This document shows positions 17,179 through 26,090 of a DNA stretch of 64,000 nt, piece by piece. The DNA comes from UBA11524 sp963617205 (lineage in GTDB: Bacteria; Bacillota; Clostridia; Christensenellales; Aristaeellaceae): NCBI GenBank assembly GCA_963617205.1, contig CAVEOA010000009.1, positions 14,564-78,563 on the forward strand, written 5' to 3'. The position numbers and the translations under genes are program-made. Under the pieces are notes generated by a model. That model was given only the letters and a program-made list of their open reading frames with translations. It was not told the DNA's origin and made no database searches. Positions within the stretch are counted from its first letter, which is position 1. Each line of letters begins with the position of its first letter.

Positions 17179-18684
17179 TTACTTCGAGAGATAAGCGTCG
17201 TAGGCGTTCTGCTGCAGTTCGATGTAGCGCTCAACGCCGATGGACTTCGCGGTTTCGACGAAGGTGTTGTAGCTCTCGTCGGTGACGCCGTTCTTGATGA
17301 AGTCGGTGATGGATTCTTCCATGAACTTCTTGAGCTCGGTGAAGATGTTCGCGGCCTCAACGGAGTCCTCATTATCCATCTTGCTCAGCTTGGAAACGTA
17401 CTGATAGCTCTTGTGCTCCAGCACGCCGGCGGCTGCGTACATTTCGGAATCCTGATAGCGTTCCACGCGATGGGGTGCCATCTGGTAGATCTGGGTATAG
17501 TACTCGCCGGGCGCGAAGAACTGACCCATGGTCACAGGCACGAATTCGTACAGACCATTGTTCTCCGGCACGTTGATAACTTCGTACTTGCCTTCGTCGT
17601 TCAGGACGATCTGCTCGCCGACCTTGCCGTTCGCGGCAACCATCATGGTTTCGGTTTCGAGCTGAGCGTCGACCCACTTCAGAGAAGCAACGGGGTTCGG
17701 GTTGGTGATCGTCAGCATAGCGCCCTGATCCGGAACTTCCAGGATGGCGGACACGCATGCGCCGTAGGTCGGGTCAGCAGGCGGCAGGATGGAGGTGAAG
17801 TCCTTGTAGACTTCCTGCTGCAGAGCGGTGTTGATCAGGCGGAGGTAAACGAAGGAACCGACCTCACCGGCGTTGACCTTGTTTGCCCACAGGTTGGAGT
17901 CCTGCGTGAGGGATTCGGGATCCAGCAGGCCTTCCGCATAAATCTGATGCAGCCATTCGACGCAGGCACGCCAGCCGGGCATGAAGCCGGTGAACTCAAC
18001 CTTGTCGTCGTCCGTGATGTGATAGAAAGCGTAGTTTTCCGGCACGCCGAAGGAAGCAAACTGATTCCACAGCGTCTCGGGACCATAATTGAAGGTGGAG
18101 GTGGACAGCGGATACTTCACGCCCGCATTCTTCATGGCGCGCAGGACCTCGGTGTAATCCTCGATGGTGGTGGGCACTTCGAGGCCAAGGTCATTGAGCA
18201 GGGTGGTGTTGATGTACCACGTGCCGTTGTGGTTGACATTCTGGGCGATCAGGTAGCCGATATAGTAGCTGTGACCGTCAGAGGAGGGGATGGAGTCGCC
18301 TGCGTTGTTCAGGTTCAGACGGCTGGTGTAGTTGGGCATGATGTCCTCGGTGATGTACTCATCGAGCTGCATCAGCAGACCCTGGTTCACGCCGAGATCC
18401 TCAACGTCGACGGTGTTGCGCAGGATCATGTCGAGATACTCGTTGCTGGCGAACATCAGGTTCAGCTGCGTCTCCCAGTCGCCGTCCTTGACCATGGTGA
18501 AATCAACGTGGACATTGGTCTTCTCTTCAATCTGCTGGAAGAACCACATGCTGTTGAAATCGGTGGTCTGGTTTTCCAGCTGATACTGGAAAGCGGTCAG
18601 GTTGACCTTGTCATCGGCCACAGCGGTGCAGGCCAGCGTCAGCAGCATGGCCAGCGTCAGGAGCACAGAGATGATTTTCTTCAT
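17179..18684 (-). CDS. CUT1 sugar importer solute-binding protein (LipO-like)
   Basis: This 501-residue exported binding protein starts at MKKII (18684), where AAAGGGGA lies about 8 bases upstream; an ATG 18 bases earlier lacks spacing. The signal peptide ends near ACTAVA-DD. There is a Cys at residue 19, but no Gly or Ala/Ser pair of a strong lipobox, so cleavage by signal peptidase I is more likely. It matches the long family 1 binding proteins (about 500 aa) that serve LplB/CarB permeases. It is the third gene after those permeases and ends at a strong terminator. Ligands in this group are often oligosaccharides; none can be named here. No MsmX-type ATPase is in the operon, as is usual when a shared ATPase is encoded elsewhere. 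Confidence 0.9.
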   Translation of the reverse strand: MKKIISVLLTLAMLLTLACTAVADDKVNLTAFQYQLENQTTDFNSMWFFQQIEEKTNVHVDFTMVKDGDWETQLNLMFASNEYLDMILRNTVDVEDLGVNQGLLMQLDEYITEDIMPNYTSRLNLNNAGDSIPSSDGHSYYIGYLIAQNVNHNGTWYINTTLLNDLGLEVPTTIEDYTEVLRAMKNAGVKYPLSTSTFNYGPETLWNQFASFGVPENYAFYHITDDDKVEFTGFMPGWRACVEWLHQIYAEGLLDPESLTQDSNLWANKVNAGEVGSFVYLRLINTALQQEVYKDFTSILPPADPTYGACVSAILEVPDQGAMLTITNPNPVASLKWVDAQLETETMMVAANGKVGEQIVLNDEGKYEVINVPENNGLYEFVPVTMGQFFAPGEYYTQIYQMAPHRVERYQDSEMYAAAGVLEHKSYQYVSKLSKMDNEDSVEAANIFTELKKFMEESITDFIKNGVTDESYNTFVETAKSIGVERYIELQQNAYDAYLSK

Positions 18685-18784
18685 GAGAAAATCCCCTTTC
18701 ATTATATTGACTCATCACGCCATGTCGGGCGTGTGAAATCCGTGGAAAAGTGGAAACGGTTGGAACGAATGCGAACGAAGTCCG

Positions 18785-19717
18785 TCAGCCCTTGAGGGAG
18801 CCGATCATGACGCCCTTGACAAAGTACTTCTGCATGAAGATGTAGAGGACGACCGCCGGAACCGTGGAAACCACGATGCAGCAGTATTTGGCGACCTCCG
18901 CCTTGCGCATGGCTTCCTGCAGACCGCCGAGGTTGTCGGCATAGGCGGCGAAGAAGGTGTCGCTCGAGCCGGAAATGGACAGCGACGCCAGAATCTCGCG
19001 AAGAATCGTCTGCAGCGGCAGATAGGCACGATTGCGGATGAAGACAAGACCGGTGAAGTAGTCGTTCCAGCGCGCCACGCCGTAGTAGACGCTCAGCACG
19101 GCAACGATGGTGCCGGACAGCGGCAGCACGCAGCGGAAGAAGTACGTGAAGTGATCCGCGCCGTCCATGACCGCCGCCTCATAGAGGTCGTTCGGGATGG
19201 TCGACTGGATGTAGGTGCGGGCAACCATCAGGTTCCAGACGGAAACGAGGTTGATAAGGATCATGACCGTGCGCGTGTTATACAGACCAAGGTCGCGGAC
19301 GTTCAGGAAGATCGGAATCAGACCGCCGGAGAAGAACATCGTGAAGGTAATCAGGAAGTTCACGAAGGCCTTGCCCTTGAATTTGCGGCTGAGCGCGTAG
19401 GCAGCAGCAAGCGAAATGATGACGGACAGCGCCGAGCCGACAACCGTGTAGAACACGGAGTTCAGGTAGCTCGTCCACAGCTCGTTGTACTGGAAGACGG
19501 CCTCATAACCCATGGTGGAGAAGTCCTTCGGCCAGAGAAATACCTGACCTGCGAGGACTGCGTCAGGGTCGGAAACGGAGGCAATCAAAACGAGCCAGAG
19601 CGGATAAAGCGTCAGAAACAGTACGATAATCCAGAAAATGATGTTGATGATATTGAATACACGGTCGTGACCGGTTTCCTTAATCCGGGTACCATGCATT
19701 TCCTTTTCCTTAGCCAT
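18785..19717 (-). CDS. Carbohydrate ABC permease (CarB/YtcP-like)
   Basis: This 310-residue CUT1 permease has six membrane segments. The start MAKEKEMHG at 19717 has AGGAGG upstream; the longer frame reads back into the neighbouring gene. The EAA loop is visible as EAAVMDGADHFTYFFRCVLPLS, which contacts the shared ATPase. The C-terminus (FVKGVMIGSLKG) is the standard ending of this subfamily. It lies 17 bases after the LplB-like permease gene, with which it forms the heterodimeric channel. Confidence 0.92.
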   Translation of the reverse strand: MAKEKEMHGTRIKETGHDRVFNIINIIFWIIVLFLTLYPLWLVLIASVSDPDAVLAGQVFLWPKDFSTMGYEAVFQYNELWTSYLNSVFYTVVGSALSVIISLAAAYALSRKFKGKAFVNFLITFTMFFSGGLIPIFLNVRDLGLYNTRTVMILINLVSVWNLMVARTYIQSTIPNDLYEAAVMDGADHFTYFFRCVLPLSGTIVAVLSVYYGVARWNDYFTGLVFIRNRAYLPLQTILREILASLSISGSSDTFFAAYADNLGGLQEAMRKAEVAKYCCIVVSTVPAVVLYIFMQKYFVKGVMIGSLKG

Positions 19718-19734
19718 TTTGCTTTCCTCCTTTC

Positions 19735-20715
19735 TCAGAACAGGCTGATATCGCTGACCTTGCGGGAGAATGCGTTGACAGAGATGATGATCACGAAGTT
19801 GATGACGTTCAGGCACAGACCAATGGCGGAGGTGTAGGAGTACTGCGCCTTGCCGAGACCGGTGTTGTAGACGTACACGCCGATGATGTCGGACGTCTTG
19901 ATGTTGCCGGAGGTCTGCATCAGCAGCGCCTTGTCCGTGTTGGAGGACAGCAGCGAGCCGCAGGAGAGAATCAGCATCATGACGGCGATCGGAATCAGGT
20001 GCGGGATGTCAATGTGCCGGATCTTCTGCCAGCGGGTCGCACCGTCGATCGTTGCGGCTTCGTACAGCTGCGGATCGATGCTCGTCAGCGTCGCAATATA
20101 GAGGATGGTGTTCCAGCCGGCGTTCTGCCAGATATCCGAGCCGATAAACAGCGGACGGAACCAGCTTTCCTCCAGCATGAAGTAAATCGAATCACCGCCG
20201 CAAGCCTCTATCAGCTTGTTGACGATGCCGGTGGTCGGGGAGAAGAACAGGTACAGCATGCCGGCAAGCACGACGGTGGAAATGAAGTGCGGAACGTAAA
20301 TCGCCGTCTGCGCGAAGCCCTTGAACCGCTTGGAATTGAGCTGGTTCAGCATGATGGCGAGGATGATCGGAATCGGGAAGGAGAAAATCAGTCCATATGC
20401 ATTCAGCAGGAACGTGTCGGCAAACATGCGGCCGCAGTAGTACATGCTGAAGAAGTTGCGGAAGTGCTTGAACAGGTCAAGCTCGCCCTTGGTGGATGCC
20501 CAGGGGCTGGCGGCGATGCCCAAACCCACCTTGAAATCCTTGAAGGCGATTTGAATGCCGTACATGGGGAAATAGCAGAACACGATAAAATATGCCAATG
20601 CGGGCAGAAGCAGAACCCACAGTTGCCACTCCTGACCGACGGTGCGTGCGAAACGTACCGACAGCGGCTGGCTCGGCTTCTTCTTCGAGCTGAGCTGCTT
20701 TGATGCTTGCTGCAT
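19735..20715 (-). CDS. Carbohydrate ABC permease (LplB/YtcO-like)
   Basis: This 326-residue CUT1 permease has six membrane segments and the LplB-type start PLSVRFARTVGQEWQLWVLLLPAL. The EAA loop reads YEAATIDGATRWQKIRHIDIPH and the C-terminus (NAFSRKVSDISLF) is typical. The ATG at 20715 follows GGAGGG. It is the first gene of the importer operon, followed by the CarB-like permease and the binding protein. The upstream neighbour on the same strand is a fucosidase ending at a terminator, so fucosylated glycans are one possible source of the transported sugar. Confidence 0.92.
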   Translation of the reverse strand: MQQASKQLSSKKKPSQPLSVRFARTVGQEWQLWVLLLPALAYFIVFCYFPMYGIQIAFKDFKVGLGIAASPWASTKGELDLFKHFRNFFSMYYCGRMFADTFLLNAYGLIFSFPIPIILAIMLNQLNSKRFKGFAQTAIYVPHFISTVVLAGMLYLFFSPTTGIVNKLIEACGGDSIYFMLEESWFRPLFIGSDIWQNAGWNTILYIATLTSIDPQLYEAATIDGATRWQKIRHIDIPHLIPIAVMMLILSCGSLLSSNTDKALLMQTSGNIKTSDIIGVYVYNTGLGKAQYSYTSAIGLCLNVINFVIIISVNAFSRKVSDISLF

Positions 20716-20771
20716 GATGATCCCTCCGTTGCTTTCTTCGATAGCTGATCGATTGATCGTGCTAAAAGTTT

Positions 20772-20777
20772 ATCATA
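20772..20777 (-). promoter_or_regulatory. Possible -10 element for the importer operon
   Basis: TATGAT on the minus strand lies about 55 bases before the lplB-like ATG. No convincing -35 hexamer sits at the usual distance, so this is tentative. Control by the transmembrane AraC protein could compensate. Confidence 0.3.
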
Positions 20778-20857
20778 TGGAAAATGGCTGTGTAAATCGG
20801 CAAAATTTTTGTGTATTTTCTGCAAATGCGGATATTTCGGCATTTTTCAATATGCAG

Positions 20858-20893
20858 AAAAACAGCCCAATCAGCAATTTGACTGGACTGTTT
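20858..20893 (-). terminator. Terminator after the fucosidase
   Basis: On the minus strand a 14-base stem AAACAGTCCAGTCA / TGATTGGGCTGTTT, with a few G-U pairs and a six-base loop, followed by a short T run. Confidence 0.7.
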
Positions 20894-20917
20894 CGGATTG
20901 CTGCCATGGATGATGCA

Positions 20918-22192
20918 TCAGCTGTGGTATGCCCGGATGCTTTTCAGGCGGCAGACCCCGTCCGACTGCAGCACGTGGACAGCAAGCCTGCCTGTCCGCA
21001 TGGTCGGGAAAACGCAAATTGCCTTGTGCCCGATGGTGCGTCCGCGGTACAGGCAGATTTCCTTCGCGGTGTATCCCGGCAGGCTTGCGTAAACCTCAAA
21101 TTCGCGCACGGCTTCGCCCTCGGTCAGATCCTCCTCGATGATCAGGCGATTGACGGCGACACAGCCGGATGGCATGTCCCGCTCTGCATGAAAGTCTGGC
21201 AGCTGAATCGCCCAGATGTTCGCTGATTCCTGCTGCATATCGCCGAAGGCTTCGATCGGATGACCGTAGCGGGCACGCAGCGCCTCGCCAAATTCTGTCA
21301 CACGGTGAACATCGGCATCGTTGAGCAGTCCGTGACGGTTCGGACCGATGTTCAGCAGGAGATTCGCGCCGCGTCCAACGCTCATCTCGTACATGCCGAG
21401 CAGCTCATCGATGGTCTTGATGGTATCTTCGTTCTGCTCGCAGTCGAACCACGTGCTGCGCAGCATGCAGTCGCACTCCGCAGGCAGAAAACGCGATTCC
21501 GCCAGCAAGCTCTGCTCGTTGGCGTTCATGGAAAAGTCGAGCGAGTGCCGCACGTTGGGGTTGTCGAGGCTGGCATAGCCGTCCTCATTGCCGACCCAAC
21601 GCGTGTCGGGATCCCATAGCTCAAAGAGCAGAATGTCAGGCTGAAGCGTGCGGATGGCAGTGACGATGCGCGCGCGGTCGTAGGTGTGGTTTTCCGAACC
21701 GCAGCCGTCGAACCACAGGTAGTCGATTTTGCCGTAATTCGTCAGCAGCTCGGTGATTTGGTTGATGAAGTAGTCGTCATATGCGCGGTCATCCTCAAAG
21801 CGTACCGTGCCGCCCCATTGGGCAGGGGAGTAGTACAGCCCGACCTTCATATGATACCGGCGACATGCATCGACAAATTCGCGCACGACATCACCCTGAC
21901 CGTTTCGCCATGGCGACTGCGCGACGCCGTAGCTGGAGAAGCGACTCGGCCAGTTCGCGAAGCCGTCATGATGCTTGCACACGAGAATGGCATATTTCGC
22001 GCCGGCTGCCTTGACGGTGGAAATCCATTGGTTGCAATCCAGCGATTCCGGGTTGAACGCATCTGCCGGCATGGGCTTGTTATCCCAGTCGCGATGCCCG
22101 AGGAAGAAGCTGCGGATGCCGAAATGAAAGAATGCGCCAAATTCCCAGTCGAGAAAGGCAAGCTGCTGGCTTGTCGGGATGCATCTGTTCAT
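20918..22192 (-). CDS. GH29 alpha-L-fucosidase (cytoplasmic)
   Basis: This 424-residue family 29 glycosidase has the opening LAFLDWEFGAFFHFGIRSF, the KHHDGFANWPS segment (HHDGF is a family hallmark) and YYSPAQWG. The strand DYLWFDGCGSE carries the expected nucleophile Asp, and GRGANLLLNIGPNRHGLL precedes a short beta-sandwich C-terminus. There is no signal peptide, so it should act on imported fucosylated oligosaccharides. The ATG at 22192 follows GGAGG by 9 bases. It lies upstream of, and in the same direction as, the CUT1 importer but is separated by a terminator. The acid/base residue varies in this family and I cannot assign it. Confidence 0.88.
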   Translation of the reverse strand: MNRCIPTSQQLAFLDWEFGAFFHFGIRSFFLGHRDWDNKPMPADAFNPESLDCNQWISTVKAAGAKYAILVCKHHDGFANWPSRFSSYGVAQSPWRNGQGDVVREFVDACRRYHMKVGLYYSPAQWGGTVRFEDDRAYDDYFINQITELLTNYGKIDYLWFDGCGSENHTYDRARIVTAIRTLQPDILLFELWDPDTRWVGNEDGYASLDNPNVRHSLDFSMNANEQSLLAESRFLPAECDCMLRSTWFDCEQNEDTIKTIDELLGMYEMSVGRGANLLLNIGPNRHGLLNDADVHRVTEFGEALRARYGHPIEAFGDMQQESANIWAIQLPDFHAERDMPSGCVAVNRLIIEEDLTEGEAVREFEVYASLPGYTAKEICLYRGRTIGHKAICVFPTMRTGRLAVHVLQSDGVCRLKSIRAYHS

Positions 22193-22512
22193 GCTGTTGG
22201 TCCTCCAAACGAAGATTTGCTAAGATGTTCGACAGGAGGACTGCGGAATCCTCTTGCGGCGCGAAAAAGTCCCTGCACAGGCGTAAATATGCATATTGAT
22301 ACCAATGAAACGATGATGACTGCACTCACGGCGGCGTTGCCTGCGCCGACGGGGAACGTGACGGTCGCACCGTCATGCGTCAGGGGTGTGCGTCGGGTAC
22401 TTCGCCTGACTGCACGGAAATTTGGACGCTACGGATGATGACGAGGCTGTCAGCCATGATGTACTCGCCGACGATGGGAAGAAAAAGGAAGTGAGGAGAT
22501 GGTGTTACCATT
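22192..22512 (-). pseudogene. Possible decayed ORF upstream of the fucosidase
   Basis: No intact gene covers the 350 bases between the fucosidase and radA starts. On the minus strand an ATG at 22512 opens 43 codons (MVTPSPHFLFLPIV..., stop at 22381). A neighbouring frame then stays open (LTHDGATVTFPVGAGNAAV, then a hydrophobic stretch) to a TGA that overlaps the fucosidase ATG. Joined at about 22380 they would give roughly 106 residues with one membrane segment. This suggests a frameshifted remnant, but it could be chance. I do not recognise the protein. Confidence 0.3.
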
Positions 22513-22543
22513 GAAATAAATCTTCCATGTCCGGAAAAGTTGT

Positions 22544-22552
22544 GTTATAATG
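22544..22552 (+). promoter_or_regulatory. Extended -10 promoter of radA
   Basis: TGTTATAAT (TGnTATAAT) lies 27 bases before the radA ATG. The -35 region is poor, which is compatible with an extended -10 promoter. Confidence 0.65.
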
Positions 22553-22579
22553 ATTGTGAAGAAGCTTTCGGAGGATGCT

Positions 22580-23947
22580 ATGGCGAAGGAAAAGACGTTG
22601 TTTGCCTGCTCATCGTGCGGTTATGAGACATCGCGCTGGGTGGGACGCTGTCCGGGCTGCGGCGCGTGGAACACGATGGTCGAATCAGCCGCCGTGATGG
22701 CCGCGGCACCGGTCAAGGCGGCAAAGCAGCGTCCCGGAACAGGCGCGTCCGCCATGCTGCTCAAGGAAATTCCTGAGGATGTAGCGGTTCGCTCCTCCAC
22801 CGGCATCAGCGAGCTTGACCGCGTGCTTGGCGGCGGCATTGTCGAGGGAGCGCTCATCCTCATCGGCGGCGACCCGGGCATCGGCAAGTCAACGCTGCTG
22901 CTGCAGGTCTGCTCGAATCTGTGCAAATCCGGCAGACGTGTGCTGTATGTCAGCGGCGAGGAATCGGCACGTCAGCTGAAGCTCCGTGCGAACCGCCTGC
23001 ACGTCAAGTCGGACACGCTGTACATTCTCCCCGAAAACGCGCTGGATAACGTAGAAGAAAAGCTGCGGAGCCTTTCGCCGGATGTCGCTGTCATTGACTC
23101 CATTCAGACGATGTATCGCCCCGATATGGCAAGCGCCCCCGGCTCTGTCAGCCAGATCCGCGAATGCACAAGCCAGATCATGCGCTTGTGCAAGGAGAGC
23201 GGCACGGCGATTTTCCTCGTTGGACACGTCACAAAGGACGGCGCGATTGCGGGTCCGCGGATGCTGGAGCATATGGTGGATGTCGTGCTGTACTTCGAGG
23301 GCGACCGTCAGCAGGAATACAGGCTGCTGCGTGCCGTCAAGAACCGCTTCGGCTCGGTCAATGAGCTGGGTGTGTTCCAGATGACCGAACAGGGGATGCA
23401 GATTGTGCCGAACCCGTCCGAGCAGCTGCTGAGCCACCGCGCGAAGGGCGCAAGCGGCTCGGTCGTGTTCTGCGGACTGGAGGGCTCGCGTCCGCTGCTG
23501 TGCGATGTGCAGGCGCTGGCGAGCATGTCGTATTTCGGCACGCCGCGCAGGACGGTTGGCGGTGCGGATACAGGGCGCGTGGCGCTGCTGCTGGCGGTGC
23601 TGGAAAAACGTGCCAATCAGAAAACCTATAATCAGGATGTATATATTAATGTAGCCGGCGGTCTGGAGCTGTCGGAGCCGGCGGCGGATTTGGCGCTGTG
23701 CATGGCGGTCGTTTCGTCGCTCAAGGATGAACCAATCGGCGCGGAAGTCGCGGTCATGGGCGAGGTCGGTTTGGCAGGCGAGGTGCGCGCGATTCCGCAG
23801 TGCGATCGGCGGATTGCGGAGTGTCAGCGGCTGGGCTTTACGACCATCCTGCTGCCCAAGGAAAATCAGAAGCGGCTGAAGGCGCCGGAGGGTGTGCGGC
23901 TGCTGGGCGTGGATACGGTGATGCAGGCGATTAGCGTCCTGTTTTGA
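22580..23947 (+). CDS. radA: DNA repair protein RadA (Sms)
   Basis: This 455-residue RecA-like branch-migration helicase starts at the ATG preceded by GGAGG at 5 bases. The N-terminal zinc finger is CSSCG...CPGCG (about residues 9-29). Walker A is GGDPGIGKST, the RadA-specific KNRFG motif is present (VKNRFGSVNELGVF), and the C-terminal third is the Lon-protease-like domain without peptidase function. It processes recombination intermediates with RecA. It is followed after 14 bases by a PIN/TRAM gene, an association close to the radA-yacL neighbourhood known from Bacillus. Confidence 0.96.
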   Translation: MAKEKTLFACSSCGYETSRWVGRCPGCGAWNTMVESAAVMAAAPVKAAKQRPGTGASAMLLKEIPEDVAVRSSTGISELDRVLGGGIVEGALILIGGDPGIGKSTLLLQVCSNLCKSGRRVLYVSGEESARQLKLRANRLHVKSDTLYILPENALDNVEEKLRSLSPDVAVIDSIQTMYRPDMASAPGSVSQIRECTSQIMRLCKESGTAIFLVGHVTKDGAIAGPRMLEHMVDVVLYFEGDRQQEYRLLRAVKNRFGSVNELGVFQMTEQGMQIVPNPSEQLLSHRAKGASGSVVFCGLEGSRPLLCDVQALASMSYFGTPRRTVGGADTGRVALLLAVLEKRANQKTYNQDVYINVAGGLELSEPAADLALCMAVVSSLKDEPIGAEVAVMGEVGLAGEVRAIPQCDRRIAECQRLGFTTILLPKENQKRLKAPEGVRLLGVDTVMQAISVLF

Positions 23948-23961
23948 GCAAGGAGCAATGC

Positions 23962-25062
23962 ATGAAATCGGATTATCTCAAGAAGATGCTGCGCGCGCTG
24001 GTGACGGTGCTGGGCGTTGGACTCGGCTCGGTGCTTGCGTACGTCTGCGTGCAGGTCAACTCCATGGCAGGGCAGCCGCCGATGACGGTGGATGAACTGC
24101 TGCTGATGTACGCGGTGCTGGCGATTCTGCTGGGCACGGTGGCCTACCTGATTGCGCCGCGCGTCATTGACGGCATCATGCATTTGGCGAATGCTGCTGC
24201 GCATCGGATGGATCAGATGACGCCGGAGCAGCTGATTGGCAGCGTCAGCGGCTTTGTCGGCGGACTGATTATTGCCGCGCTGCTCTCTCAGCTTGTCATG
24301 CTGATGGGTGCGAGTATGTTCACGGTCGCGATGTGCGCGATTCTGTTCCTCGTGTTCGGCGTGATGGGCGGAACGCTCGGTCTGCGCCGCGCTGCGGATT
24401 TCAAGCACTTCTTCCTGCGCTTCACGCCGCATGGCAAGAAAAGCATTTCGTTCAAGAAGCGCAAAATCAAGACGGTCGTGCCGAAGCTGCTCGATGACAC
24501 CGTGCTCATTGATGGACGCATCGCGCAGGTCTGCCGCGCAGGCTTCCTGGAGGGGACAATCCTGCTGCCCGTGCAGGTGGAAAAGGCGCTGGCACGGCTG
24601 GCGGAATCGGAGGACGAGGCATCGCGCATCCGCGGCAGACGCGGTCAGGAGACCATTCGCAGTCTGGAGGAAACATCGCGGCTCAAGCGAATCAGCCAGT
24701 CTGCCTACGCCACGCTGAATGATGCGCTGATGGGCGAGGCGAAGAAGTATCATGCGGCGCTGGTGACGTGTGATTCCTCATCGGCGCAGCTTGCGGAAAA
24801 GAATGGCGTGCGCGTGATGAATCTCAACGACCTCGCGTGCATGCTTCGTCCGGCGGTCGTGATGGGCGATATGCTGACGGCTCACATCGTCAAGGCAGGG
24901 CGCGAGGCGAATCAGGGTGTGGCGTACCTGCAGGATGGCACGATGGTCGTTGTGGAAGGCGGGCGAACGCTTGTCGGAAAGACGGTTCAGGTTGAGGTCA
25001 CCAGCGTTTTGCAGACGAATGCAGGACGGATGATTTTCGCTCATGTAAAGGCGGAGGAATAA
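23962..25062 (+). CDS. yacL: PIN/TRAM-domain membrane protein (YacL-like)
   Basis: This 366-residue protein has about four N-terminal membrane segments (residues 10-140), a PIN ribonuclease-type domain (about 170-285) and a C-terminal TRAM domain (about 300-362). The PIN fold is shown by VPKLLDDTVLIDGRIAQVC with its acidic Asp pair, LVTCDSSSAQLAEKNGVRVMNLNDLA, and further conserved acids. The ATG at 23962 has AAGGAG 6 bases upstream; a TTG 18 bases earlier is the alternative. The family is widespread in Bacillota; RNA cleavage is inferred from the fold. It is coupled to radA and followed 3 bases later by a pectinesterase gene. Confidence 0.9.
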   Translation: MKSDYLKKMLRALVTVLGVGLGSVLAYVCVQVNSMAGQPPMTVDELLLMYAVLAILLGTVAYLIAPRVIDGIMHLANAAAHRMDQMTPEQLIGSVSGFVGGLIIAALLSQLVMLMGASMFTVAMCAILFLVFGVMGGTLGLRRAADFKHFFLRFTPHGKKSISFKKRKIKTVVPKLLDDTVLIDGRIAQVCRAGFLEGTILLPVQVEKALARLAESEDEASRIRGRRGQETIRSLEETSRLKRISQSAYATLNDALMGEAKKYHAALVTCDSSSAQLAEKNGVRVMNLNDLACMLRPAVVMGDMLTAHIVKAGREANQGVAYLQDGTMVVVEGGRTLVGKTVQVEVTSVLQTNAGRMIFAHVKAEE

Positions 25063-25065
25063 GCC

Positions 25066-26028
25066 GTGGCAGACACACATGTTTACGTAACACCGGACAT
25101 GCCGTCTGTGCAGGCGGTGCTTGATGCGCTTCCGGCGGATGACACGCCCGTGACGGTCCATTTTGCGCCGGGCATTTACCGCGAAAAGCTTGCTGTGCGC
25201 CGCAATTTTACCGCGCTTGTCGGCGAAGGGGCGGATTCGACCGTTATCACGTGGAATGACGGCGCGTTCGAGATGCTGCCGGAGGGTCGGAAGCGCGGCA
25301 CGTTCCGCACGGCGACGCTGCTGATGCTTGGGCGGAATTGCTCCCTGCGCGGTCTGACGGTCGAAAACAACGCTTATCCGCGTGAACAGGTCGGACAGGC
25401 GATTGCGCTCTTTGCGGATGGTGACGGCTTTGAATGCACGGACTGCGTGCTGCGCTCACGGCAGGATACGCTGTTCACTGCACCGCTGCCGCCGCGTGAG
25501 GTGCAGAAGGACGGCTTTCTTGGCCCGACGCAGTTCCTGCCGCGCACACCGCAGCGCCATGTATACCGCCGCTGCCGTATCATCGGCGACATTGACTTCA
25601 TCTTTGGCGGCGCGGCGGCATGGTTCGAGGACTGCGACATCATCAGCATTGACGGGCGCGAAAATCAGGAGGAGATGACACCGGGATACTGTACGGCAGC
25701 GTCCACACCGGAAGGACAGGCGTATGGCTATGTGTTCATGCACTGCCGATTCCTTTCGCAGGGCGTGAAGGACGGTTCGGTGTACCTCGGCAGACCGTGG
25801 CGCAGCTTTGCAAAAACGGTGCTGATTGGCTGCGAGCTGGGTGCGCACATTCATCCTGCACGCTGGTGTGACTGGAACAAGCCGGAGTTCCATGAGAACG
25901 GCTTTTACGCAGAGTACGGCTGCTATGGTGACGGCAGCCGCGGTGAGCCTGCATCCTTTGCCCATCAGCTGACGGCGGATGAAGCAGGGAAGTACACGCT
26001 TGACCGCTTCATGAATGCAGATATTTGA
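25066..26028 (+). CDS. CE8 pectinesterase, apparently cytoplasmic
   Basis: This 320-residue carbohydrate esterase family 8 protein folds as a right-handed beta-helix. The conserved sites are visible: QDT with D134 as proton donor, GDIDFIFGG with nucleophile D177, and LGRPW with R243 and W245. It would remove methyl groups from pectin or oligogalacturonate. The GTG at 25066 is the start, with GGAGG 9 bases upstream inside the end of the yacL-like gene. There is no signal peptide, so the substrate would be imported methylated oligogalacturonides rather than polymeric pectin. Its position 3 bases after a housekeeping RNase-type gene is odd and suggests insertion of a catabolic gene into that operon. 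Confidence 0.9.
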   Translation: MADTHVYVTPDMPSVQAVLDALPADDTPVTVHFAPGIYREKLAVRRNFTALVGEGADSTVITWNDGAFEMLPEGRKRGTFRTATLLMLGRNCSLRGLTVENNAYPREQVGQAIALFADGDGFECTDCVLRSRQDTLFTAPLPPREVQKDGFLGPTQFLPRTPQRHVYRRCRIIGDIDFIFGGAAAWFEDCDIISIDGRENQEEMTPGYCTAASTPEGQAYGYVFMHCRFLSQGVKDGSVYLGRPWRSFAKTVLIGCELGAHIHPARWCDWNKPEFHENGFYAEYGCYGDGSRGEPASFAHQLTADEAGKYTLDRFMNADI

Positions 26029-26040
26029 GCACGCGGGGCA

Positions 26041-26070
26041 TTGCTCTGAATGCTTGAATATAAATAGGAT
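26041..26070 (+). promoter_or_regulatory. Possible promoter of the TIGR00266 gene
   Basis: TTGCTC (26041-26046), 18 bases, TAGGAT (26065-26070), 20 bases before the ATG. Both hexamers are imperfect. Confidence 0.35.
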
Positions 26071-26090
26071 AGGAACGGGAGGATTTTTGT

